From: Symsagittifera roscoffensis
Lineage: Eukaryota; Xenacoelomorpha; Acoela; Convolutidae
Assembly (NCBI RefSeq): GCF_963678635.1
Contig: NC_087062.1
Location: 10,338,670-10,402,669, forward strand
Direction: 5' to 3'
Length of the DNA stretch: 64,000 nucleotides
Shown: one piece after another, positions 24,069 through 32,443 of the stretch
Numbering within the stretch: the stretch's first letter is position 1
Layout of the letters: every line of letters begins with the position of its first letter
Notes under the pieces: generated by a model
Databases searched by the model: none
What the model was told of the DNA's origin: nothing
The model's input: the letters and a program-made list of their open reading frames with translations, nothing else
Position numbers and translations under genes: made by a program

Positions 24069-24320
24069 GGAGACTTGACTGGAAGAGGTGACCAGCCGAG
24101 TGGGAAAGTCGTTCAGGAGCACTTGAGCTGAACCAATAGGAGACTTGACTGGAAGAGGTGACCAGCCGAGTGGGAAAGTGGTTCAGGAGCACTTGAGCTG
24201 AACTAATAGGAGACTTGACTGGAAGAGGTGACCAGCCGAGTGGGAAAGTGGTTCAGGAGCACTTGAGCTGAACCAATAGGAGACTGGACTGGAAGAGGTG
24301 ACCAGTCGAGGGGGAAAGTA
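24069..24320 (+). repeat. 70-bp tandem repeat in the element leader
   Basis: Copies start at 24069, 24139, 24209 and 24279, each with GGAGACTTGACTGGAAGAGG then CAGGAGCACTTGAGCTGAAC. Three copies are complete and nearly identical and the fourth is partial and more diverged. No frame through it looks like protein. The copies lie in the untranslated leader upstream of gag. Confidence 0.9.
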
Positions 24321-24523
24321 GCCAAGAAGGATTTGGCAGTTCTCGAGTTCTCAAGTTGGGCAGAACGGGTATCGTTAAAATCCACATTACAAATGTAAAA
24401 TTGGATAAGCAAAATCCCACGGTTTTGAAGAACGTTTTTACTTGAGCAGGCCTGGAGACAGGTCTACGGTTTTCTCTTGAGAGGTTTAGCACCCGGCGCT
24501 TAAGGTAATTTTAGGCTTAAGAA

Positions 24524-25031
24524 GGGGGGCTAAAAAGGGGGGAGGTTAGAAGGGGGGCTGGTTAGGTTAGAGGTTGGCGGTTGTAAATTGTAAAAAGGGG
24601 GGAAATTAGAGTAACTAATTAGTCGACATCGTTGATTTAGTTACATTAGTCATTTACACGCGTTGGTCATAGGAAGCGGATATCCAAAATTGGAATTAGG
24701 TTAAGGTAGGTACCCTGGTCGGATCGGTAGGGGGGAACGGACATAGACAGTTTTTGTGATACCCCATAAGATCGCTAGCAGGGGGGAAGGAAACGCGTGG
24801 CAATTAGGTACCAGACTTTTTTTCGATAGAAGGTAGACATTTGTCACCTTTGAATTTGAGGTGGATTCATCTTTCTGTTTTTATTACTTTTTCTTGCTTA
24901 GATTTTTGTTGCATTTTGGTAAGGATTTGTGTTTGGCTTTTATACGAACAGGTGATCACAAGATACCTGCGCACAGGTTTTGGTTTCAAGTTGCTTGGAA
25001 CATTGAAAAAGAGGTAACTAAAAAAGGGGGG
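24524..25031 (+). repeat. Recurrent G6 tracts in the leader
   Basis: Exact runs of six G occur at 24524, 24537, 24552, 24597, 24730, 24781 and 25026, several preceded by A4-A6. The A-run/G6 pattern is that of a polypurine tract, the plus-strand primer of retroelements. Another lies at 34803-34808 between integrase and the accessory ORFs. Candidate splice donors (GTAAGG near 24919, GTAGGT near 24706) lie in the same region. Confidence 0.55.
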
Positions 25032-25165
25032 TCAGCATTTGGCCACTAAGAGAGGGTTTTTGGGAAAATTTTTACTAGAGCTTGAGTGGTGGTACAAGGT
25101 ACAGTGAATCAAGAAGTCCCCATAACGAGGAAGAAAGAGGTCCCACCGCTCAGACACTTGTCAAC

Positions 25166-25800
25166 AGTCTTGGGACAGTGCAATCCTGGACCAGAGCAGT
25201 CTTGGGACAGTGGTCTTGGGACACTAGCCTTGGGACAGTGGTCTTGGGACAGTGGTCTTGGGACAGTGGTCTTGGGACAGTGGTCTTGGGACAGTGGTCT
25301 TGGGACAGTGGTCTTGGGACAGTGGTCTTGGGACAGTGGTCTTGGGACAGTGGTCTTGGGACAGTGGTCTTGGGACAGTGGTCTTGGGACAGTGGTCTTG
25401 GGACAGTGGTCTTGGGACAGTGGTCTTGGGACAGTGGTCTTGGGACAGTGGTCTTGGGACAGTGGTCTTGGGACAGTGGTCTTGGGATAGTGGTCTTGGG
25501 ACAGTGGTCTTGGGACAGTAGTCTTGGGACACTAGCCTTGGGACAGTAGTCTTGGGACAGTAGTCTTGGGACACTAGCCTTGGGACAGTAGTCTTGGGAC
25601 AGTGGTCTTGGGACACTGGCCTTGGGACACTAGCCTTGGGACACTAGCCTTGGGACAGTAGTCTTGGGACACTAGCCTTGGGACAGTAGTCTTGGGACAG
25701 TGGTCTTGGGACACTAGCCTTGGGACACTGACCTTGGGGCAGTACTCTTGGGACAGTCTTGGGACAGTGGTCCTGGGACAAGGGTCTTGGGACACTGACG
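25166..25800 (+). repeat. 14-bp minisatellite (GTCTTGGGACAGTG)
   Basis: About 40 tandem copies of a 14-bp unit. The core from about 25227 to 25485 is almost perfect; later copies alternate GTCTTGGGACAGTA and CCTTGGGACACTA variants. Because 14 is not a multiple of three, frames cycle, and several frames on both strands stay open without stops (for example 25082-25549 on + and 25224-25616 on -). I read these as non-coding by-products. The array sits in the leader about 400 bp upstream of gag. Confidence 0.93.
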
Positions 25801-26215
25801 GAAAGTACTGGGACAGTACCGAACAGTCTTGAGACAGTAGAAAAAAACCTGGGACGGTACAAAGAAGAGTAGGGACGGTAACTGGAAGTCTTAGGACGGT
25901 ATAAAAATTGAAGTAAAATTACAATAAGTGTTTTGAGACAGATTTAAAACAGAACAACACTAGTCGGAACCCGGTACGGTTGAGACCACAAATAAAGAAA
26001 GTTTCAAGAAAGGTTTTTATCACGTTGTATATTTCCTTTTAAGCATTCTTTTCCACAAAAGACTTTATTCGTAGAATAGGATTGTGTATATAATAATATT
26101 GTAAAAAAGAGCAACTGGAAATAGAAATAATGAGACGGAGTAGGGTACCGGTGCCGAAAAAAGGTCAAGTGGATCAAACACGAAATATAACTCGTCGCTG
26201 CGCGGAACGACATCA

Positions 26216-26893
26216 ATGGGCCCAGGCAAAACGAAAGATAACTTTTCAGTTAGCATGGTCAGCACGAGGAGTAGTACCGAGAACAAGGCGCGAGAAGGTG
26301 CTTAAGACAAACAGGTGGAGCCCACAATTGAAATCGATCTAGAGACACCAGACCAGAGCGTAGATGAAGTGGAGAAGAAGACTACGGAATCCACACCGAT
26401 GCCCCATATGGAAGATCAAAATCCAAAAACCGTGGAGTTTTCGCCGATAGACGCGTTGGAAGACACAACAGGCAATACCCGAGAAACGGTGAAAGACGAC
26501 TCTCAAGTAAAGAAAACATCTTTTACAGAAAAGTTGGCGATGATGGTCGGAATGAAATCGAAGGACAACACGGCCGAAGAATCAAAAACTGAAAGAGCAC
26601 GAACATTTGGGACAGTGAGCGCGAAGACGACAGAAGCTGACCTAAAGGAAGAACAAGCCAAAACGGAAGCGACAGCCGAAAACAAGACAACGGCTGATAA
26701 TGAAACAGCTACTCTTGAGCTTGGCGACCTGATGACAAAACTAAATCAGATCGACAAACAACTAAAGTACAGTGAGGAAGATAGGGACTTAATAAGGAAA
26801 GAGTTGAAATACAAAAACACGAGTATCTGGATAGTTATTTTAACCTGGCTAAGAGAACAGACGAGAGACTCCAGCAGATGTCGGACAAGGTAG
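26216..26893 (+). CDS. Gag, N-terminal part (broken)
   Basis: An ATG at 26216 opens a frame of 29 codons that meets an in-frame TAA at 26303-26305. The same frame then stays open from 26306 to 26893. The product is acidic and K/E/T-rich, with a predicted coiled-coil-like stretch (LGDLMTKLNQIDKQLKYSEE) near its end. At an A-run near 26811-26815 the coding character moves to the -1 frame, which is carried by the next entry. The early stop and frame change could be decay, a sequencing error or, for the -1 change, programmed shifting. No signal peptide is seen. Assigned to gag from position and the downstream capsid and nucleocapsid blocks. Confidence 0.6.
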
Positions 26894-27420
26894 ATGCCAC
26901 CAATGAAGAACGAGATAAGAACATCAAAAGAGATATGCAACAGTTGAAAAACCGATATGATGATGTCAACAGCCAATTAGGTAGCCTGGAAAAGAGAATG
27001 GACACAATGAACAGGAATCAGGCCGAAAGTTCGTGTGCAATACAGGCGAAGTTGGATGCAATCTTGAGAAGTTCTACCTCACAAGAAAGACCGGCAGCGG
27101 ATCGCACGCAAGGCACCAGAGTGGACTTTGTGGAACCACAAAGGAACAAACGGCAATCGACACCGTTGCCTTTAAACCGGGATGCGGTAAGCATAGCACC
27201 AACGGTTGCTAAAACAATCATGAAAAATGGGACATCAAACACAACGAGTGGTCCGGGGGACTCAACAGCTAGCAGCAACGCAGGTCCGGATGCCATGACG
27301 TGGGCAAGCACTTGGGAGATGATGAACAGGACTCTAGAGGCCTTCGCCACGAGGAACACTAACTCAAGCGATAGGAGAGAAGCCAAAAGAATTCAAAGAC
27401 AACTCCGATGGATGCATTGA
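26878..27420 (+). CDS. Gag, middle part in the -1 frame
   Basis: A coiled-coil segment (RDMQQLKNRYDDVNSQLGS) is followed by a low-complexity S/T/N-rich linker and a motif MTWASTWEMMNRTLEAFA, typical of the linker before a retrotransposon capsid. It overlaps the previous frame by 16 nt. At an A4 run near 27390 the coding character returns to the original frame, where it continues directly into the capsid-like region. The two shifts cancel, which is the pattern expected from one missing and one extra base in A-runs. Confidence 0.6.
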   Translation: MSDKVDATNEERDKNIKRDMQQLKNRYDDVNSQLGSLEKRMDTMNRNQAESSCAIQAKLDAILRSSTSQERPAADRTQGTRVDFVEPQRNKRQSTPLPLNRDAVSIAPTVAKTIMKNGTSNTTSGPGDSTASSNAGPDAMTWASTWEMMNRTLEAFATRNTNSSDRREAKRIQRQLRWMH

Positions 27421-27427
27421 CACGTGG

Positions 27428-30400
27428 GTGGAAGTGATGAGATTGCATCTAGAGCAAGATAACTTAAATGATGAAAGGCAAGCATGCACAGCCATACTCA
27501 GCAACCTGGAAGGCACGGCATTGAAATGCGTGGTTGCAAAGAAAGAAGAAGAACGCGACACCGCGGACAAAATCTTCGAAATATTGCTGAATCGATTCGG
27601 AACAGGCATGAAGGGTCACCAAGCGATGATGCGATTTGAAAAGAGAAGGCAGAGGGACGACGAGTCAACTGATCGGTTCCTAGATGACTTCGAGAGCTTG
27701 AGAAGAAGGAGTGACCCGGAGGAGTCGACAAACAGAAGAAACTTTAGCATTGCCTCGAAGTTCATTGATGGGGTAAAAAGTGATGACTTAAGAACAATGT
27801 TAGCAACATACTACACATTGTCGAAAGAAAGCGCACCGACCCCAGAAGAAATGAGACAGAAATCAAGGGAATACATGCTGATGAAACCCAAGAAATACTC
27901 ATATTCAGAAAACAGGAACACGCAAGGGGGAAGTCAACCCCAGAGGTCGTCATGGTACAAGCCTAGAGATGACATGGACAAGCGCAGATCATGCGCGAAC
28001 TGCGGGTCGGCGGATCACCACGTGGCTGACTGCACAACATACAAACAAGGCATGAAGAGTCTAGGATACGCACCGGATGAGGAGGACATGAGCCAGATGG
28101 AGGAACGCGAGTACTATAGTGGCTTAATCATCAAGATAGGCGCAAGATGCTTCTTCTGTAACCAGGAGGGGCACTTCAGAATGGATTGTCCCTTGTTCTG
28201 GGAAGCGGTCAAGGACCAGAGTCACCCCAAACATAAGTTGGCATTAGCGGCAGTGCAGAATCAGCGGAATAGACAAAACGAGTTTGAATCTAGGAACTTA
28301 GGAGCACCAAGCACGGAATTGCCGACGAAAACAGTGAAAGCTGTAACACATGTTAATGGTGCGATAGAATCCGCGGCCGGGAACTCTCTAGAGATAAGAT
28401 ATGAGAAAGCGGCGACGGAAGCAATTGCCAAAGTGAAACAGGATCTGGCTGCGAAAGAAATAGAGCAACGACTAAAGCTGGAGATCGAAAGACAGAATTT
28501 CAACGAAGCATTAACCGGATCAAACCCAACACCAGAGGCTGTACCAGGCTCAACAAAGACTGGGAATTGTAACACTGTAAAAATGGTGACGGGAAAGCCA
28601 TTCGGCATATCGAAAATCGGGGCTAGAATAATGTCGATAATCACAGTGGGCGGCCACGAGGTAACCAGAAACTTGAGCGAACCGAGCGACCAGACAATAA
28701 TGCACATTGACGTGTACGCAGATTACTTGAGTTGTATAAGCCCACAAACGACTTCTAGAGCGCTGAGAGCACTACTCACGAGAGGGGGCAGCAAGTCGGT
28801 ACGTGTTGACAACAGGTATACTGAAGCTTATGGTCCACACGAGGTGATGCTAAATATAGATGGAATAAACATCTATACCAAGACAATGATAACATGTGAC
28901 GAAGACCTAATTGGGCAAATCTACGTAGGGAAAGAAGAGTTGAAAGTGAGATCGATTGGACACTGCGCTATGCTTGAAGAAGATGCGATGCACATCGGGA
29001 CAGAGGCAGATGTGACAGGGCACGTGCTAGACATAAGTGGCAAAAAGACTCAACTACGTGGGTTACTTGATACGGGAGCAGTCTTGAGCGTCATACCAAT
29101 CGAAACTTGGGAGCGGATGGGCTTTGACAAAGGTGATTTGATAGACTCGAGAATACGGCTGTCAGCAGCAAACAAAGGGGCCCTTCGGGTGCTGGGCAGG
29201 ACGCCGATAATAGACCTCAACTTGGGGGAACGTAACCTGTGGATGAGCTTTATCGTGGTAGAAAACCGAGATGAATCTGACCAATTCATTTTGGGCAGAG
29301 ACTTCATCAGGAATTTCGACGTAACGATTGATCTAAATAACGCAATGTTCAGGATACGGAACCCGGATAGGAGGTACGCAATCAAACCGGTAAATTTAAT
29401 AATGGCAAATGAAAACAAAGCACCGGTATTCTTGAGTAGGAGGGTGAGGCTAAAAGCGAATGAAGCGGCAATCGTAGGCTTGAGGATGAAAAATTACAAT
29501 GAACTAAGTGACAACAAGCAAGTGTGTGTAGTTCCGAATCCTAATAGTCAAAGTGCTGCTGTTTTAGGAAGATCCTTCTCGATAACGAAGAGCGGCCTCT
29601 GCGTCAGTGTCTTGTTGAATACCCTTGATATACCGATCACGATACAGAGAGGGAGGAAACTGGGATATGCTTTACCGGTTAAAACTCGATATGAAACGAT
29701 CGAGAACTCAAAACAAAATGAAGTTGTTGATTGTCCCAATCATAGGGACAAAATTTGTATCTTGAGACGATTGCAGAAAATAAAAGATTCTTCAGTTCTT
29801 ATTAAATCACTTATGTCAGAAACAGATGATGGGCTGTCGAGCTGTTCGAACTTTCCAGAGCGACCCACACTAGATGAAATGCAAACTGATAAACCGGTTC
29901 TGCCGGAGATTGAACATTTGAGGGGCAAACTGAAAGATGAACAGCTCGAAGCCATCAAGGACGTACTAGAGCGGAACGAGGAAGTTTTTTCGAGGCATAA
30001 GGTGGATATCGGGTGTTGTAATTTCGTTGAGCATGAAATAGAACTTGAGCAAAACGCGGTACCACACAGGGAGGGGGCGAGGCGCATGACCCCACACAAA
30101 TCGGACGCGTGTAGAAAAGAAATCGAGACGTTACTAGAGTATGACATGATAGAACCATGCAAGTCACCGTGGGCGTGTGGAGTAGTGATGGCCAAAAAGA
30201 AAGGCGACCAGTTGAGGTTTTGTTGTGACTTTCGATACCTGAACTCCGTCACGGTGAAGGATGCCTATCCCATACCTAGGATTGATGAGAGCCTCTCGAA
30301 GTTAGGTGATGCAAAATTTTTTACGACTCTTGATTTAGGCTCGGCCTTTTGGCAGGTACCACTAAGGAAGCAGGACAAGGACAAGACAGGGTTTGCCTGC

Positions 30401-31249
30401 GAGTTGGGTCTGTTTCAATGGAAACGGATGCCGTTTGGACTTTGCAATGCCACAGCCACGTTTCAGCGGTTGATGGCACACGCGCTGATAGGCGTGACGA
30501 AGAAGTATGACAACCTGGTAATGTGCTACGTGGATGACGTGGTAATAGCGACGCCCACACTGGAAGACCACATTGAGAGACTTGACGAAGTGTTTGCATG
30601 CATGAAGAGGTCGGGGCTAAAGTGTAAACCATCAAAGTGCGAGATACTCAAGGACTCAATAAAATACTTGGGCAGGATGGTAGACAAGCACGGCATCAGA
30701 CCTGATACGGACGCCGTGGAAGCAGTCCTGACCTGGAAATCACCGAAGACAGAGCACCAGTTGATGAGCTTCCTGGGTTTCGCTAACTATTATAGAGAGT
30801 TCATCAAAGGCTATGCGGACAAAGTATACCCGATGCAACAATTAATGAGACACAGGGGCAAGAAGTTCACGTGGAACAACGCAGCAGAAGAGTCATTCCA
30901 GAGAATAAAGAAAGAGCTATGTGAGGCACCAGTACTGGGTATGCCGACTGAGAAAGGGATGTACGTGCTGGACACGGATGCGTCGGTAGTCGCGATTTCT
31001 GGGATTCTCCACCAAGAACAAGAATGGAATGGGAAGACAGTCTTGAGACCAATAGCGTACGGGAGCAAAGTCCTGAGTGACACGGAAATGAAGTACGGAG
31101 CACCGAAAGCAGAGATGTTCGCGGTGGTGACCTTTGTCGAGAAATACAGGGCATACCTGGGCAGTGAGCCATTCAAGTTGCGAGTCGACAATCGAGCACT
31201 GAGCTGGCTGAAAACGTACTCAATGGACCAAAGTTACATTGGGAGGTAG
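27428..31249 (+). CDS. Gag C-terminus, protease, reverse transcriptase, RNase H (Ty3/gypsy Pol)
   Basis: The frame is 1273 codons. Residues 1-150 match a retrotransposon capsid (NRFGTGMKGHQAMMRFE, RFLDDFESLRRRS). Two CCHC zinc knuckles follow: CANCGSADHHVADC (residues 189-202) and CFFCNQEGHFRMDC (241-254). The retropepsin active site is LLDTGAVLSVIP, with the DTG at 548-550. Reverse transcriptase shows FCCDFRYLNSVTVKDAYPIP, LDLGSAFWQVPL, MPFGLCNATATFQRLM and YVDD at 1034-1037. RNase H starts with VLDTDASVVAISGIL and contains KAEMFAVV. The order and motifs are those of Ty3/gypsy. An in-frame TAG at 31247-31249 interrupts RNase H, and the domain continues in the same frame beyond it. Gag and Pol here are fused without a visible frameshift between the knuckles and protease. 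Confidence 0.93.
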   Translation: MEVMRLHLEQDNLNDERQACTAILSNLEGTALKCVVAKKEEERDTADKIFEILLNRFGTGMKGHQAMMRFEKRRQRDDESTDRFLDDFESLRRRSDPEESTNRRNFSIASKFIDGVKSDDLRTMLATYYTLSKESAPTPEEMRQKSREYMLMKPKKYSYSENRNTQGGSQPQRSSWYKPRDDMDKRRSCANCGSADHHVADCTTYKQGMKSLGYAPDEEDMSQMEEREYYSGLIIKIGARCFFCNQEGHFRMDCPLFWEAVKDQSHPKHKLALAAVQNQRNRQNEFESRNLGAPSTELPTKTVKAVTHVNGAIESAAGNSLEIRYEKAATEAIAKVKQDLAAKEIEQRLKLEIERQNFNEALTGSNPTPEAVPGSTKTGNCNTVKMVTGKPFGISKIGARIMSIITVGGHEVTRNLSEPSDQTIMHIDVYADYLSCISPQTTSRALRALLTRGGSKSVRVDNRYTEAYGPHEVMLNIDGINIYTKTMITCDEDLIGQIYVGKEELKVRSIGHCAMLEEDAMHIGTEADVTGHVLDISGKKTQLRGLLDTGAVLSVIPIETWERMGFDKGDLIDSRIRLSAANKGALRVLGRTPIIDLNLGERNLWMSFIVVENRDESDQFILGRDFIRNFDVTIDLNNAMFRIRNPDRRYAIKPVNLIMANENKAPVFLSRRVRLKANEAAIVGLRMKNYNELSDNKQVCVVPNPNSQSAAVLGRSFSITKSGLCVSVLLNTLDIPITIQRGRKLGYALPVKTRYETIENSKQNEVVDCPNHRDKICILRRLQKIKDSSVLIKSLMSETDDGLSSCSNFPERPTLDEMQTDKPVLPEIEHLRGKLKDEQLEAIKDVLERNEEVFSRHKVDIGCCNFVEHEIELEQNAVPHREGARRMTPHKSDACRKEIETLLEYDMIEPCKSPWACGVVMAKKKGDQLRFCCDFRYLNSVTVKDAYPIPRIDESLSKLGDAKFFTTLDLGSAFWQVPLRKQDKDKTGFACELGLFQWKRMPFGLCNATATFQRLMAHALIGVTKKYDNLVMCYVDDVVIATPTLEDHIERLDEVFACMKRSGLKCKPSKCEILKDSIKYLGRMVDKHGIRPDTDAVEAVLTWKSPKTEHQLMSFLGFANYYREFIKGYADKVYPMQQLMRHRGKKFTWNNAAEESFQRIKKELCEAPVLGMPTEKGMYVLDTDASVVAISGILHQEQEWNGKTVLRPIAYGSKVLSDTEMKYGAPKAEMFAVVTFVEKYRAYLGSEPFKLRVDNRALSWLKTYSMDQSYIGR

Positions 31250-32443
31250 ATAGTTCGCCTGGATGGATACAATATGATAATTGAGCATAGAACACGAGAT
31301 AAACATCAGAATGCCGACAACTTGAGTAAAAAGACGGAGTTCTATGAGAGACAAGAGCAAAGAGAGGCAGACAGACCTGAAATCAAAGATGGCTTCTCCT
31401 TCATGGACAAGGAAACGTACGACAGTCTTCCACTCACGAGATGGCTGGACAAATCAGGCAAACCGATTGAAGATCATCCTGAATTACCTAAAGAACCTCC
31501 AGAAAAGACCATCTGGAAGAAGAGCAGAAGGATTCCGATAGAAATAATACTAAAGTCGAAGATCGTGAGGGAGACGCTCAAGGCAAAAGGCTATGATCTT
31601 AACCAGGTAGAAGCAGGAACTGCACAGATAGATGATGACTTAATGAGGTTGCTCGAGAAACTATCAGATGAGAAGCCCGTGATCCAAGAGAAGGGTCAAG
31701 AGGAACCGGAAGTCACTATACTTCGGAGAAAAGAAACAGTGAACAATACTGACTCCTCAAGAGGAAGCGTCACTGACAGCAAAGATGTCGTGCGGTCACT
31801 AGTTGACAAAATCGCCGAGAACATTCTGGAGCAGACCAAGGTTAGGAAAAAGAAAGTGACGTTCAAAGAAGATACTGAACACCTGGGACTAGGTCAAGAG
31901 TCCGGGGAGTGTTCCATGTTCACGGAAGAAGAAACCGGAGAAGGAAAATTGTCCGGGGAGCGTGAAGAATGGGATGAAAAATCGGATGAGAGCAGCGAAA
32001 ACCAAGACAGTCTGTGCATGATATTGGCGGAAGAGAAGACAAGGCACCACGACAGGGAGTTACAGACGGATCCATCTTCAGGAACGTACAATCTAGACAT
32101 ACAGGAGCTACGAGGTGGTGAGGAACTTGAGAAAATTGCGGTTTCAAGGAAGCCATTCAGGGAACTATCATGCAACTCAAACGTCAGAACGAATCTGGTG
32201 CCAGAAGATGATATGAAAATCGTGAAAAGGATGATATGCGTGAAGCTGAGTGATGACATCCACAACCCTGGTGAGATGAATGGACAGATCATGGCGCTAA
32301 AGGAGCATGTCAAGGCGAGATACAGGCTGTCAGACCTAATAAGAGCCCAAAAGAATGACAAAATTACAAATAACCTCTCCAAATGGATCCAGTCGGGGTC
32401 AAGGAGAAGGGGGAACTCGAGGAAGACAGCTATAAGATCTTGA
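31250..32443 (+). CDS. RNase H C-terminus and long acidic linker before integrase
   Basis: This continues the upstream frame after a single TAG; the first ATG is at 31274. It opens with IVRLDGYNMIIEH and HQNADNLSKK, the end of the gypsy RNase H domain (equivalent to the usual 'NADALSR'). About 330 residues of charged, E/K/D/S-rich sequence with no recognised domain follow. That is much longer than the usual spacer between RNase H and integrase. The frame ends at 32443, overlapping the integrase frame by 61 nt in the -1 direction, near an A3 run at about 32378. Confidence 0.75.
   Translation: MVRLDGYNMIIEHRTRDKHQNADNLSKKTEFYERQEQREADRPEIKDGFSFMDKETYDSLPLTRWLDKSGKPIEDHPELPKEPPEKTIWKKSRRIPIEIILKSKIVRETLKAKGYDLNQVEAGTAQIDDDLMRLLEKLSDEKPVIQEKGQEEPEVTILRRKETVNNTDSSRGSVTDSKDVVRSLVDKIAENILEQTKVRKKKVTFKEDTEHLGLGQESGECSMFTEEETGEGKLSGEREEWDEKSDESSENQDSLCMILAEEKTRHHDRELQTDPSSGTYNLDIQELRGGEELEKIAVSRKPFRELSCNSNVRTNLVPEDDMKIVKRMICVKLSDDIHNPGEMNGQIMALKEHVKARYRLSDLIRAQKNDKITNNLSKWIQSGSRRRGNSRKTAIRS

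Noticed and set aside
25082-25862. Long overlapping ORFs in several frames on both strands
   Set aside because: They are by-products of the stop-free 14-bp minisatellite; peptides are pure repeats such as LGQWSWDSG and no start is favoured.
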